A DNA stretch of 64,000 nucleotides from Casuarius casuarius (GCA_003342895.1 PTFA01000536.1:121972-185971); one strand, 5' to 3'. Positions 25,573 to 39,261 are shown, numbered from the stretch's first letter. Notes: a model not told the origin generated them from the letters alone. Numbers and translations are program-made.

Positions 25573-26869
25573 CATGAAAAAGTGCTTATGAATTTAAAAG
25601 TGAGCTAGACTGAGGTAAAGCTATTGAGCCCATCTGCTCTAAATGTCTAGAATTTGCAGTTCTAAGACTGAGCTAGTCATCTCAGTTTTCTTGTGTACTC
25701 AGTGGAGAGAAATAGTTGCCTTAAGAGGGCCATTCCGTTGACACGTCCTAAGATCGTGAAATCAGATGGATGGTCCTCTGGAGGTTGTCTCCATTGACTA
25801 ATTGAGTCAGTGGCACACATATACCTACCTTTTTAATCCAGTTTAGATGCCACAGGCTATCTTTCCTGTGTTCTGCTTGCTGCTCCAGAACAGCAAAAGT
25901 GTTTTGTAGGTCACATGCTATGTCTGCCTACCCTGTGAGAAAACAGCACCTATTTTTAGCCTGGTGTGATTAGTTCCAATGCAGACATCTAATTTAAAGA
26001 AACTGAGGCTGGAGGTGATGATTTGGGAACATACAACAAATTTTATTTAATTCATTTATTTTATTTATTGAACTGTGAAAAGAAAAACTTCGAAATTTAC
26101 TCCAATACCTGTTTAAATAAAAAATGCTGAAAGACAACATTAATAGAACAGTCAACCAGCTTTAGGTGAAATATGAGCTTTGATGAAATATATTGATAAG
26201 AAGCTGCATTCTGATATATGCTATGAAGTGTAAAGTTAATTAAGGAACTATACTAGTTTGGCATGGTTCTACCTTTTTATATCAGCTCTGAAAATCATAA
26301 ATCCCCAGTCCCTGGAGATTAAAAGTTCAATTATAAATGTGTATATCACCTTGAAGAATATATACTTCTTTACAATCTCTAGAAGAGTCTCAGCAGAGAA
26401 TAGCACATCGTAATACATTAGGTTTGTGCAAGACAAATACCATAGTTCTTTTAAAGTTTATTATACTTCACAGAACCCTGGAAATGATTTGCGAAATACA
26501 TTGAACTGCTTAGAAAAGCAAGAAAGAACAAGTAATGATCATCAAGAATTTCATCTGAAATACTGTAAATCCTAAGGGATGATATTTGGGAAAATGGTGC
26601 ACCTTTTGTATTCCACACTTCTCTGCAAAAGCAGAACGTTCTCATACGCCCTTTATTCCTCTATGTGCTTAATGTATTCCTGGCAATGGATTGTTGCAAT
26701 AAATTCTGTCTCCCTCAGGTGCTAGTGTTCCATGGAGAAGTGAAAAAAGGCATTAGCCTGTTCAATTCTTCCAGATCAGAGAATAAAATCTTTGACCACT
26801 GGAAATGCGTGTGGGGAAGTTATCGGCTTACTTTCACCTTTTATGAACAGTATCTCAATGTGTACTAAA

Positions 26870-27200
26870 GGCTTTAATGCTGTGTGTAATATACAGGAGG
26901 AATTAATGCCTAAAGCAGCCTGATTTTTATTTCTATTTCTAATTTTGCTAATTGCTTATTAACAATTTTAATTATGCAGGAGTATTTGAGGGGAAATCAA
27001 CCCATGTGTTCTTTAAGCACTGTCCCCATACTGATAAGCAATGGAAGACGAGGCTATTATTTCCTTGACAACACTGGACTGAAGTCATGATGGGGACTAG
27101 CTGACACGGCAGCAGGGACATTTATAATCAGATGCATAAAGCCTGGAGGGATAGCTTGGGCACTCAAGCCCCTCCAATATTTACGTTTGATATTAAACAC
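26870..27200. promoter_or_regulatory. Candidate noncoding regulatory block, TAAT-rich
   Basis: Homeodomain-type cores are packed into 26900-26980: TTAATG, CTAATTT, CTAATTG, TTATTAA and TTTTAATTATGC. They are followed by complex, less AT-rich sequence to about 27170. Dense TAAT/ATTA clusters beside complex sequence are typical of conserved developmental enhancers in gene deserts, but AT-rich DNA also produces TAAT by chance. No reading frame of note. The function is inferred and would need cross-species alignment. Confidence 0.25.
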
Positions 27201-27978
27201 TTCAAGTGAAGATAATGATTTTGGCTCATTGACCTTTCCCAATATTTTGAAAAAGCCATACACCCATGGTCATAATAAAAGCAAAGTTAACTCAACTACA
27301 AATAGAAAGGAACATATGCAATTAAAAAAAAAAAAAAGTCACTCTGCAGCAGTAGCTATGCTGAAGCTCTATTTGTTAAGGAACATCTTTCAGACTTTTG
27401 AATCCATCTTCTGTTCACAGGATAAACAGATAAATTAACGTGGTCTTTTTGATCTTGCCAAAGCTCTGGCAAAGGCAGGCAAAAGGCCCTCACTGATGCT
27501 ATTGCTCTAGACACGAAAGTCAAGTTTCCTAGTACAGGTTATAGCAATCACAGCTCCACATTCTGGTGGTTTCTATCTTAGCTATTAATGAACATAATAT
27601 TTGAAAAATACCAAGAAACCATTTGGTGGTTGCTTTTTTTCCTCTCTTTCAACTGCTGATAACCAGGGTATGGATAATCTACTACCTTACAGAAGCTATT
27701 AAACAAATGACCACATAGCTCAAACTTAGACCAATTAATACAAAGTGATATTCACTAAATAAATAATTAGAAGTATTAATCTAAAAGCAGAAATGTGTGT
27801 TTAAAAATACACTGAATGTTTTACAGCCTGAACTTGAGATGGAGCTGCCAAGGGACATCACACTGTCAAAGTAATGATGTCCTTTGTAGCAGAATCTTAA
27901 TTAATCAGGATGAGGAGAGGAGCTGTTTAGCTTCTAAGCGAGAAGCAGACTTTTGATAACATTTTTCCCCCCTCACAG
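27201..27978. other. Unassigned sequence, no gene seen
   Basis: No recognised gene or transposon. An A13-14 run lies near 27325. The right end (27830-27960) is less AT-rich with TTAATTAATCA and GATAA motifs. Confidence 0.55.
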
Positions 27979-28078
27979 TCAGTGTCATCAACTCCTTTGC
28001 AGGGCTGTAGTCTGTTTCACAGCAGAGACTGGAAAAAAGGGAAGAGTTGCTGGAATTGCTGACACATTGTGCTTTGAA
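27979..28078 (+). other. Possible 100-nt exon (unproven)
   Basis: The acceptor-like TTTTTCCCCCCTCACAG ends at 27978 and a donor GTAAGA starts at 28079. One frame is open across the whole segment (contains CHQLLCRAVVCFTAETGKKG). The peptide is not recognised. No partner exon was seen, and pseudoexons of this quality are common. Confidence 0.15.
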
Positions 28079-28241
28079 GTAAGAGAAACTCTCTCACACT
28101 CTGTACAGGTATTCCTTTCTAGAAATATCTTTTTTCTTGAAAATCAGCCTGCAAAACCAAATTTCCAAGTTTTCATTTCCTGAACTATGAACTCTGTGAC
28201 AAAATGTACCTTCCTCTGTGTGTGTGGGAGGGGGGAATACA
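28079..28241. other. Unassigned spacer
   Basis: Short stretch with a TG run and a G-rich run (about 28217-28236) just before the CA array. Confidence 0.6.
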
Positions 28242-28296
28242 AACATACACACACACACACATACACACACTCACACACACGCACACACACATATAT
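28242..28296. repeat. Interrupted (CA)n microsatellite
   Basis: CA dinucleotides interrupted by AT, TC and GC steps and ending in ATATAT. The minus-strand translation gives a Cys/Val repeat, which is an artefact of the array. Confidence 0.95.
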
Positions 28297-30143
28297 TTCT
28301 CTAATCTTGGAACTAAATCAGCTAATGGCACAACAAGAAAAAATATCTTGACATCTGTGTGATCATTGCAATTAATTAACTCCAAATAAGAAAAATCATA
28401 ATAGTGTCCAGAAAGTAACTCTTTTTCTCCTGTCTCAGAAAGCAGGGAAGCTGAAGGATGTCTGAACCAAAACTGATCCAAAGACATGCTTTACCATAGT
28501 TTGCAGTTATTCATTGCCATCAATACACGACTGTTATCAAAACTTTATGGGACAAAAAAAAGAAGGATATGTAATGAAGATAATGTATAAACCCTTGGGT
28601 TTAAGACTGTTAGTCAACTTCTGATTATTAAGTGTTAAAATTCAATGATAAAGACCCTGTAGTGCAGGGGAATTTGCACTTTCTTTTAAAGAAGTAAGGA
28701 CAAGTCACTTCCAGAGGAAAAATATTGGAGCAGATAGACTTCAGATGTGATCTAATGTAAAAGTTCATATGTTCCATAAAACTTGCATGTAGAACCAGTA
28801 TTTGCTGCTTTCGGGGCTTCACTTCAGGTAGATAAATATGATAAGAAAATCTCTATCTAAATAAGTACTGGAAATGCTACTGAATCTTGTAAAAAATTCT
28901 AAATGACAAAACTCTGTCAGAGTTACAAAGGCTAGAATTCTACCTATAGAGTGCATGCAACTAAAGAAATAACCCTCTGTAATTACAGGCCTGGTCTCAG
29001 CACTAACTGCTAACTTTAGTAATATTAATTCTGCAGATTAAGCAATAAGATTAACTACTCTATTCCCCAGACATTGCTATCCTAGAGAAAAAGAAACACA
29101 AGGAGGTGGAGCAATTCAGTTTCAATGAATAAAACCAGATCCTAATACAGAGATAATTACATTATTTGTGAGATGGAAGAGTGTTTTTTTTCCAAAATAC
29201 TAATAGGATGCTATGCCACTGTGCTGTGATGTTTTTACCAGCTGTCGGTAAAATGAAGGAAAAATCATAAACTTAACTACAGGAAAGAAAAGATTTAAAA
29301 AATCAATTAAATATTATTTTAATTGGAAATATCAAGTTCCAGATCAATTGCCAGCTGGTTCAAAGCCAAAGTCTGTGCTTTCCTAAATCACATCAATAGA
29401 AACACACATTTAGGTTGGAAAAAAGTCAAAACAATTGGTATGTATTAAAGCTTTTAGAAGAGTCTTTCTGAACCATACAAGAGGAATAATTTTATTAATT
29501 CTGATTACAAAGGAAACAAGAGCATGTCTGAAATAGAAACAAAATTTTATTCACTGCTGGCCTCTGGAGGGTGTTTGATTTGGTCTATATTAAATATTTA
29601 TCTTAGGGTGAGAAAAATTCTTACTCTGGATATTTCCTTGTCATCTCCCTTGACTATAAAGAAAATAAGGTTAGAGGGATGACATAGATGTCTAAGTTTT
29701 AGAAGTTTAGAGTTAAATGAGATGAAACCTGTTCAAGACATTTATTGCACATTTTAGATGAGACCTGTTTAGTGAATCACAGAGATTTAAAATGCAGACA
29801 GCTACGTGTGAGCCCACTGACCAGTCGTCTGCATAAAACATTACTCCACAGCCACAGACTTACGCAGCAGCAAAATCCTCTCATTCAGGCTACAATATTA
29901 AATTTGGTGTGGATAGTTGCTCCTAGAATGTTACTTGGGTTGCAAATGGTTAACATATACAGACTCAAATCGAAATTGCCACTGTTTCTGCATGTAGTTT
30001 CCAGCATTGTTCACTGTGGTTGCAGCAAAAGTTCATATTGTGGTAGTTTGCAATGGGGAGAATTCTGTCTCTGTTTGGCTTTTTCTTTGAATTTTTTTTT
30101 TTTTTTTAATATTTTGAACTGATAAGATGTGAAAAGCTCTGAT
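28297..30143. other. Unassigned AT-rich sequence, no gene seen
   Basis: No gene or repeat family recognised. A short perfect hairpin lies at 29233-29253 (TTTTACC / GGTAAAA with a 7-base loop), and a T15-16 run near 30092-30107. Confidence 0.6.
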
Positions 30144-30193
30144 TTCAGCAAAACTACATTGGAAGAACTTCAGCAAAACTACATTGGAAGAAC
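30144..30193. repeat. Perfect 25-bp tandem duplication
   Basis: Two identical adjacent 25-base units beginning TTCAGCAAAACTACATTGGA (30144-30168 and 30169-30193). The absence of any mismatch suggests a recent event by replication slippage, or an assembly duplication. Confidence 0.95.
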
Positions 30194-33113
30194 TTTGTGC
30201 CTGAAACTGGTCTTTAACTTCTCTGACATTAGACTTCAATCCATCACCTTAGTACAACCTTCTAAACCTGAGTAGTCATTTTGAAACATGAGGAATGGAC
30301 CAATGAATTCAAATTATATTAGTTATTTCGTTTTGTAAATTTTTGCTTTGCATATATAAAAAATATGAGCCATACAATAACTATGCTCCTCAGAAAAGAA
30401 ATATACACAATGTTATACTTCATTCCTCTGGATTTTGATTCACTTTCACAAGGTAAGCCATGTCAAATATATTGGATGGGCCCACTAGAACTGACTCTGC
30501 AACCTAATGTTCCATCAGTTTCATAAAATATCAATTAAGCTGGGTTAGCACAGAAATTACAAGACAAAAAAAAAGCTCAAGTGAGTTAGTTAATCATATT
30601 TACAAATGGCCCTGTCATACAGTAGCTCAGTTTGGCCTTGGTTTCTTTGCATTTGAAAAGTGCCATTACATTAAACCATTGATTCCCAAAACTTTTCAAA
30701 AACACTTTACTGTATTTTATTACTTTTATTACACACATTTCCTTAGAAGCACTTTTCTTGCAGGTTTGTATGCCCTTCTCCCATTTTAAAATCCCCTTTG
30801 GAGGTATTGTATATCTTATCTCAAGTTCATAGGAAGATGTGCATGTATCAACATGAATACTTCTTTGTATGTTTTCTATTCCCTGATATATTTTCAGTCT
30901 TTCAGCTTTAAAATAATCAACTTGGCCTTTGGTTCTCCAACGGGAATATCATGCCCTTCATGGCGCAAAGCACTTTAACTTTTTAGATCAGTGTTCCCAG
31001 AGCAAATCTTTTCCTCTTCTTCTCCATCTCCCTTACCCACGGTCAAAATTTTCTCAAAGCTGTGCTTTTACCCACAAATTAGTTAAAGGGCTAGAGACCT
31101 CCAAGGTGCTACAGAAACATGCCATTTCAAATTGTCTGATTGCTTAGGTGGAGAAAAGTGATAAATACAGTTGGAGTTTCACCTGTCGTGAAACATTTTG
31201 TCCTCTACCAACTGGGATTCATCTAAACTCATGATGTATTTCTGCCTTTTATTTTTATTTATATTGTGAAAGGAACAGCTGGTGAGTGCTTTCTTCCACT
31301 ACATTTTTTTAAATTATTATTAAAAAAAGCAAAGTATTATGGAGAACAAATGATACTAGATACACCCTAGCAGCAGTCCACCAGCTGTCATTGCATTGTG
31401 AATTTCTATCCAGAGTTCTGAATTTCATTTAATAGTTAATTAAAATGGGAATTAGACCTTGCCTCTTTCCCAGATTGTGGTGAATAACATAGTTTTGTTT
31501 TGGTCCAGTGATGTACTTGGCTTTCACATGTCCAGGACATCACCTCGGACAGACAATTTGTGCACCACTGTATTATTGAGCTTTTAAAATAAACAATTAA
31601 ACAAACAGAAATAAAAACGAGTTGAAAGCAAATGAAGGAAACTAATTTGCATTATTTAGTTGTGTTAATAAGATGGTATTTTTTTAAGGTAACTTTCATA
31701 AATCAGCAGGATGACTGAATGAAAACACAAACACATACTTTAGTTGTTAAAGTTCAAGCCAGTATGGTGCTCTGAATGTGTGAGGATATTGGAAATGTCC
31801 CACATTTTGTAGATATTTCAGGCATATGGCAGCAACAGCTGAATGGCTTCATCATTCTCATTTTGGACTGCTGAGGACAAATGATTGGAGCAAAAAGCCA
31901 GAGACTATCTGTACAGCTCTGCTCAGTACATGGCAAGAGAGAAAGCAAAACCCTTTCCAGAGTAGTTTGAAGGAAAGATAGCTTTCAGCAATGGATTTGC
32001 TTTTGCCATGTTAGTCTCTCTGTTGATATTAAGAAAGTGTTTAGCATCTTTGTAATGTAGGCAAAATAAATGCATTTGATCTGAACACACTTTATAGGCA
32101 AGACAGAAAATTTGACTCACTAAAATTTTTATCATATATAGTTTAGGCTAATAATAGCTTCTATACTTAGGATAAAAGAAAGACAACTGCCCAAAACTGA
32201 TGTCCAAAGCAATATGCACTTGGAAGTGAAATGCAGAGAAAAGTATTCCTTGTTTTTCTTACCCTGCAATAGTTGTGCCGTCATTGTCTCCTTTATTTCT
32301 TCTGGATTTTCTATTATCTATGCTCCAAGCCACACAAGTATGCTATGTCATGAGAAGATTTCTTTACTTGTTTATTTTTATATATCATTATATTAATTGA
32401 AGCTAAGCTGGGAGGCAAGTAGGGTCACACAGAACAACCAGGAGTACATAGTTGGGTCATTCAAACAATTATATAAATTACAATGTCATTTTCACCTGGG
32501 GAAATCTATCAGAAAAAAAAATATATATATACCTAAAATCCAGATTCAGAATGTAGGGCATCCAGAATCCACTACTACTTTTGTTTTGTTTATATCATTG
32601 CTAGAGGGCTTTGAAACAGGACAGAGAAGGGTAGAAGAAATAATCAAGAATATACTGTAAAAGATCAAGATAAGTCCTTGCTTTATTTTATGCCACCCTG
32701 TATCTTTCTACTGGCTGCATCTCTTGCTGAAGACTTGTCCTTAAACACGTAAATTACTAAACTTTATTCTAAGAATGACATGCACCACTTCACCCACCAC
32801 AGAGAATATTGTTACAGGAAGGGTTACGTGTTTGAGTGCAAAGCTGTTCTGTTTAGGTTTGCAGAAAGCCTTATTCATCAGTGGCATGATCGGGATGAAA
32901 ATATGTAAATAACATCTAATAATAAAGCCTGTTTTCTTTAAACTTGTTTTCAAAGTTTAGTACTAACATCTGGGAGAAAGGCTCTTCTTTATGAGCGGAC
33001 TTGTCATAATTAAATAACACGAAGATGCCAGCGGTCATAGCTGATAAAAAAAGATGGCAGTTGTTCATTACAGCTGCTCATAAAGGTTAAGTAGAACAAT
33101 ACCGGTTGGCTGG
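30194..33113. other. Unassigned AT-rich sequence, no gene seen
   Basis: No recognisable gene, RNA or transposon. A short (AT)n run lies at about 32520-32530. Confidence 0.6.
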
Positions 33114-33153
33114 GTTCGTTCGTTCGTTCGTTCGTTCGTTCTTTCTTTCTTTC
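33114..33153. repeat. (GTTC)n-(TTTC)n compound microsatellite
   Basis: Seven perfect GTTC units (33114-33141) continue into three TTTC units. Every junction in the GTTC part contains a CpG, which is uncommon in CpG-depleted vertebrate intergenic DNA. Confidence 0.95.
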
Positions 33154-36100
33154 ACCTAGGGTAAAAGGTTTTCCTTAGTCGAGGAGAAAAATGAGTTTCA
33201 CAGTTAAGATGTGAGATCTGAGGACTACTGTAAATGTCTGCCTAAGTACATGAGAGAACACACACAGTTCTGTTTCAGTTGTCTCAACCACCTACTGTGT
33301 CAGTGGCTTAAAGTTAAGGAAAAAAGGAAATGTACTGAAAGAAGATGATGTTAGCCTACAAAGGGAAAGAGTTTCTCTCTCACTGAAATACTAGAAGTAG
33401 CAATGCTTAAAAAGTCATAAATACAGAGTGACACAGATGTATTCAATCCTGGTCTCCAGTGAGGCAAGAGTCATATTATTATAGCTGAATCATTGCCCTC
33501 CCCCAAAAAAGATAGAAAAAAAACCTTTGAGTTTGCTTTTCTGTAATCTTTCTGAAGAGCAGAAAATCCTTTTTAAAAACCTCTTATTATTCAAAAGACC
33601 ACCAGCTTTGAATAAATGGAACCTTTTATTTCTGAATACCAAAAAGCAGATCAGTTCTCTCAGTTCAGTCAGCGTTATTTCACAAAGTAGGTGCAGGGGA
33701 CAGTAGGAATATTATTTGAGATATTAAAACAATATCTGGCTATAATGTGAGAGGAATAGAGCAATAATTCTTGGCAAACACATTCGAGCCACTTCACAGT
33801 ATGGGAGAAGTGTTAGCATTCCATCAGCTTGTTCTATTACTTTCTTTCAGCTATTAGCCATTCTGCAAACACCAGTTCATTATCATATGAGACATTAAGT
33901 AACCCAAACAAGCCAGTTATTCTCAGTCATATTGCAAAAATTCTACATAATTTATTTATTCATACGGTTCCTGCTTTCCATGCTGTTGCAAATATTTCAT
34001 ATTTTTTTTTCCAATAAGTCATCATGTCACTGCCTCTTTGCCATCATGCTATACTTTTGTATTTTTAACTGTACCTACAGTAAGCAAAAGTGATGGTTCT
34101 GAGTTTCCAAACTTACACTTCTAGGTCTACCTTTGAAAATAAAAAATTATCCCAGGCTTCTGTTTTTGGATTGTGAAAGCTCTTGAGCGTGTTTTCCAAT
34201 GCAGATGTCTGCACAAAATTATCTTACTGTAACTCCTTTGGGTTAGAAATAGAATTCAATTATAACCATGCTATGTGATTACAAGTAGAAGTTAGCTGTA
34301 GGATTAACAAAGCAACAGTGCCAAGTCTGGCTCTGTCATGGAAAAGGACTCGTAATGAGTGCCAGACACATCTGCATTTTCCTTAAACTGCAGAGCTGCT
34401 CAGAGACCTGGTCACTCCAGTGTCTCTGAACAGCCCTTTGAACAAAAAGTAAGATATGAAGAAAATGGTTGTGCTTAAGACAAAATATGTGTACGTTACT
34501 AGTCAAATGTGAATTCACAGATCACTTCCATGTAATCTATGAAAGATCAAATTAAAGATTCATTTTAGTGACCTTGATAGTGTAGGATGTAAAAGTTTTG
34601 CTGAATAGCAGTGGAACCTGATTTATATTCTTCTATTTAGCTGCTCATATCGAGTTGCTCTTTTATAACAAAACTTTACTTTCAGCTGTAAATCAGCCTT
34701 TCATTACATCCAGCAAGGAGGATGGGTATATCACAGTATTCAATATTTCGTGAAATTCCCTGTTAGATTTCCTGAAACTAATTAAAGGATTAAATTGTGT
34801 CTTCAAGCTACATAGACTAAAATATTTATATCCTTCACTTTGCCTGCTCAAAAATTAAGAAATGTCTGTACAAGGCACAGATGGTAGTAGATTGAAAGGA
34901 TGCATACGTACAAAACATGCATACAGAAGGAAAGAAAAAGACAGTTCAGTGCTTTGAATTACCCCTTGACTGGGGTGGGTATGCTATATTATCTAAACTT
35001 TTTCTACTCTGAAGTTAGGCCTATTTCATTAAACTCAGGACTAAGTTTAACCTGAAGTTTAGCCAAATGAAATCTCTGAGTCCCAAGATGGCAAGACTGC
35101 ATTATAGATTGACAATATCAGCTCATTTAGTTATTTTTTAGCAGGAAACTGGTAATTTACTAGCCTGTCTGCACTGGAAAAGGACAGTCCTTTCCCGATT
35201 TCAAAGTTAACATAAAAAAGTTAACATTTAAGTTATCTGCTAGTTACAAAACTGCTGGAAAACCAAAGTACTGAAAAATTGTGCAGTTAATTATGGAATA
35301 TTTTTAGTTCTTACATTAATAATGATATCACAGTACCTCAATATAAAAAGTAATATCTTCTGTTTATTTTTTAGGGAGAATTTCTTTTTATTATTATTTG
35401 TTTGCTTGTTTTTTTGTGACCCTAAAATACTGTGTGTGACAGCTGGCAAGAGTGAGTAATTGGAACTTCCCCAAGTTTCCCACACGTTCTGATCAGTGTC
35501 ACCTCACAGAACAGAAGGAGAGCGGAAATCTCTCACAAAGCTGGCTACCAAAGAAACAAAAACAGGTGTAAGTAACACATACTACACAAATTTAAAGGGA
35601 CAAAATTTAAGACTGCAAGGCTCCTATCAACAGTGATATAATGAATCTATAATCAATTTCTTCTGCCCATACACCAAAGAACAGGACAACAATAAACATC
35701 TGATCCAGAATGTGGAGGGCTATGTCCTGGGGCTGATAGATCTACATCTATAAACTCAGCTTCATAAAGCCTGAAACATGCTGTACAGAGTCTGAGAAAA
35801 AAGAAGAACAATAGAGTCATTTCACTCTGTAATTTATTTTTCAAGTAATGAAAATTGGAAGCACCCCTACCATAATTCAAAATTCAGAAGTCTGGACATT
35901 TTCAGCATTTAATCCTTCTATTACCTGTCCTGAAATGACGTTATGATTCTTTTGTGTTTTTCTTTCTTTCTCACGAGTCCTAGAACCGCAAATGCCTCTT
36001 TAAAATAGCAGAAGCTACAAACAAAATCTGAACTGTGAGCTCCTTAGGTCAGTGATTACACCTTTGCTTCATTTCCTGGTCACCGAAGGAGCTGTGGCTC

Positions 36101-39100
36101 CGTGTCAAGGGAGCAATTTTAGGGGGATTAAATTTCATAGTCTTCAGCAGAATTTGTGAGTTTTAGCCTCTGGCATTCAAGTTGGAATGTTCTTTCTTAT
36201 TACGGTCTGCTTGTAAAGTTCCTGAAGATGTGGTCGTACATTTCAAAAAGCAGAAAGAGTGGATGTTACTTCAAATTACTCCTCTGCTTCCTGAGTTAAA
36301 TAAATGCTAGAATAATGAAGGAAGCTGAGTTAAACATCCTTTCTTTTTATTGTAGCACCAAATCAGTATGCCTAAGTAGCACAGGGAATCTAAAATATTA
36401 TTAAAAAAAAGCCCTCTAGCTTCCAAAACCACAGAAATTATTTTTAAAAAACTTCTAAGAATACACCATCTTCATTTTCATCAGGCATCTTGAGCAAGCC
36501 TTCCTTCATCAGCACCTGAAGACCTTAATGAGCTGGGATAAATTGTTTCCATCCTAACCCACCTTTCTTCCTATTACACAGTGCTATTATGCCAGTATTA
36601 GTAGTATGTTTCTACTATGTATTAGAAGTAATTTCATGTTCCTGCTTTTTTCCTGATTATTCTAAAATCTTGATTATTATATCTGGCTTGTTAGGCAGGG
36701 ATGCTTTGATGTTTTCCATTTCAGCTACAATTTCATTAAAAGGAGAGGCATTTTTTTCCTTCTTATATTTCTGCTTTGAACAACAGGTATAGTTTCACCA
36801 CCTACACTCCCATACGTATTATTTTATAAGTGTCTGCGACAAGTCAAAACTGCCTCGTAATGCATTCTTTGGGAAACCAAGCATGAGTTGAAAGATGTCA
36901 TTAAATTTAAAAAATCTCACCCATTTCCCAGTTTCCAGAAAGCAACCTTGAAAAGTTAAGAAACACTGGCCTTTGGAGATAGTGGGAAACAGATCCATTT
37001 ATATAAAAGATCATAAGATGATGAGAGACATCTTAATGTAAATGAAATTTGGAAATCTTGCTGCAATTCAAAAAGGAGCTCAGTGTTAATCTACTACGGA
37101 GTTTTAAAACATCTAACGGAGCTTGTATCCACTGGTCTCTTACGAACAAAGTGATCTTGTTTTACAGGTAACGGATACTTCTGTCTTCCTATAGATAACG
37201 TGCACAAGGGCAGACACATTACATGTTGCTGTAACGGTTCACGGCATAAAGAATTTTGTGGTTGTGGTTTTCAAGAATTCTTGTACCAAGAGGGAGCCTA
37301 AGGGAACTGTGTGGGCACTAAGAGCCAAATGACCTGCAGGTAACAAGTGGTGTTACATATATATTACTTTTCTGAGTGCAGTGAAAATAAGGCATCTGAA
37401 AACACAGCCTTGTGTTGTTATGGTAGTGGCTGCTGTTTTTTTCAGTGGAATGAAACCAACCATTGGAAAATAAACAAATTACTGACTATAATTCAGCATG
37501 CTACATGTAGATATATTGCCTGTAGAATTCGCTTTAACCAAAGGTATAATAGCCCTTCTGTCTTGCAAAGGAAAGCCCGTGCAGTCATCTAGCAGTAGTT
37601 CAGTATTTCCCGTTAAAACAGTTTATGAGCACTTGCAAATATCGTAGCTGATCCCTCTGCTTTTTTACCCCAAATCCTTTTGAATTCAATGGGAGTTTTG
37701 TATGAGGGAGAACTGCAAGCTTGGGCCAATACTAATAATGTTCAGTGACCTAAACAGTGAAGCTGTTTTAGATTTTTGTTTTAAATGGAGTAAACATACA
37801 GCACGCACAGCAGACAGAAACCTGTGTTTCCACCACAAATATCTGCAAGGAAAGCCAGCAGTTAACCTTGCAGATTAAAAAGAAAGAAGGAGCTACAGGA
37901 GAGTAGTTGATCCATTTTGTCAAAATGCCAGATGGCTGTAACTCTTTGCTTTTGTATATTAAAACTTGCTCCAAGGCTTTCTTTATATTTCCTTTTCTCC
38001 TTGTCTGAGTCAACATGCTGGCTCCACTGTTGGACAAATGCAAATTCCTACCCCTTCTGCAAAAAGGAATACACAAACAACAAAACAAAAAGGCTTTTAT
38101 GATAAGATTAACATCTGGTGTCAATAAGATCTTGAAAAGATAATCACTCTTGGAGAGCATCTCTTCACCTTTTCTCTCCAGTTTAATTTGACAGATAACA
38201 CATATGTTTGAAACCCCTCAAATTGTCAAAGTCTGTTTAGTCTTAACTTTACATTTTTCTTATAAAATACAATATAAAAGGAAAAATAGAGTTCATCAGT
38301 ATAAAACGCATATATATTTTGTGGCTACGGTATTGAGATGCTTTGGATAAGTTTTCTGAGAAGAGTATTTTTAGACAACAAATTTGTTTCTGTAGGATAA
38401 TAAATTGGTTTTAAGATGAAAGCAAAAGATAAAATTAATCTTTCTCTTAGCACTTCGCCTTAGTAAAGCCAGCTTCTCATCTGCTTCGTTACTGTTTCTC
38501 TCAGTATGTGATTCAATGTGCAGACATGCTGGGATCTACAAGATGAAGGAGAGTTATTTATCAGCTCTGAAAACTGTACACACTCAGTATTTACATCATG
38601 CCATTTCTAAGGTGAAATGAATGAACCGATTGTCAGCAATGCTTACATTTACAAATGAGGCAAAGCCACTCTTGAGGAGGGCATTCTGCTTGTACCCCCT
38701 AGATTGTTCCCATGTTTTGAAGGAGAAAATTCTAGGATGAGATCATCTGTTTAGTCTGGCTTTAAAATAAACCTGGCCCAACACAGGAGGGAGTGTGAAG
38801 GCATTTCTTCCAATTGATTATGTCAGTGGGAGATGAAGACACTATGCTGTACTACTTGGAGTAATGTATTAGCCAACTCTGAAGATCTAGCTATAATCTT
38901 TTCTATTCTGTCCAAACACATATTGCAAATGCAGTTTGACTTCAGAAAGCTTTTTCAGCAGATAGTGCATCTTCCTTCATACACATAAATGAAATGTAAT
39001 TCCGTTCTGAAGAAATACATGTTTGATCCATGTAGCTTATGTCACAATTCTTTTTTCCCTTATCACCAGAGTCCTTTCAGTACTGGGTCTTAAAGAAAAA

Positions 39101-39241
39101 CAAATAACGATATTTATCACTGGTCACTTTGAAAACAGAAATGTTATTATCGGCAGTAAATTCAAATATCCTAGATGCCAGGCAGAATAGTAATATTAAA
39201 TATCTCCTGCTCTGTCATCAGTTATACCACCAGTAAAATAC
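33154..39241. other. Unassigned AT-rich sequence, no gene seen
   Basis: Six kilobases without a recognised exon or repeat. A 130-codon minus frame at 37768-38160 overlaps a plus frame and has no domain. The segment 34540-34800 contains motif-rich noncoding sequence (AATTAAAG, CTAATTAAAGG) of unknown significance. Confidence 0.55.
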
Positions 39242-39261
39242 TTTTTTTTTTTTTTTTTTTT
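39242..39261. repeat. Poly-T tract (20 T)
   Basis: Uninterrupted T run followed by CTCCCACAG, which together make an acceptor-like sequence. No exon with a donor follows. Confidence 0.9.

Larger units (their letters stand above)
22138..26869. other. Unassigned sequence with simple repeats
   Basis: No gene recognised. Simple-sequence content inside it is listed separately (CTT/CTC array, poly-T, poly-A, G11). A 117-codon minus-strand frame at 24840-25193 has no domain and I treat it as chance. Confidence 0.55.

Noticed and set aside
28185..28487. 100-codon minus frame with Cys/Val repeats
   Set aside because: Translation of the CA microsatellite.
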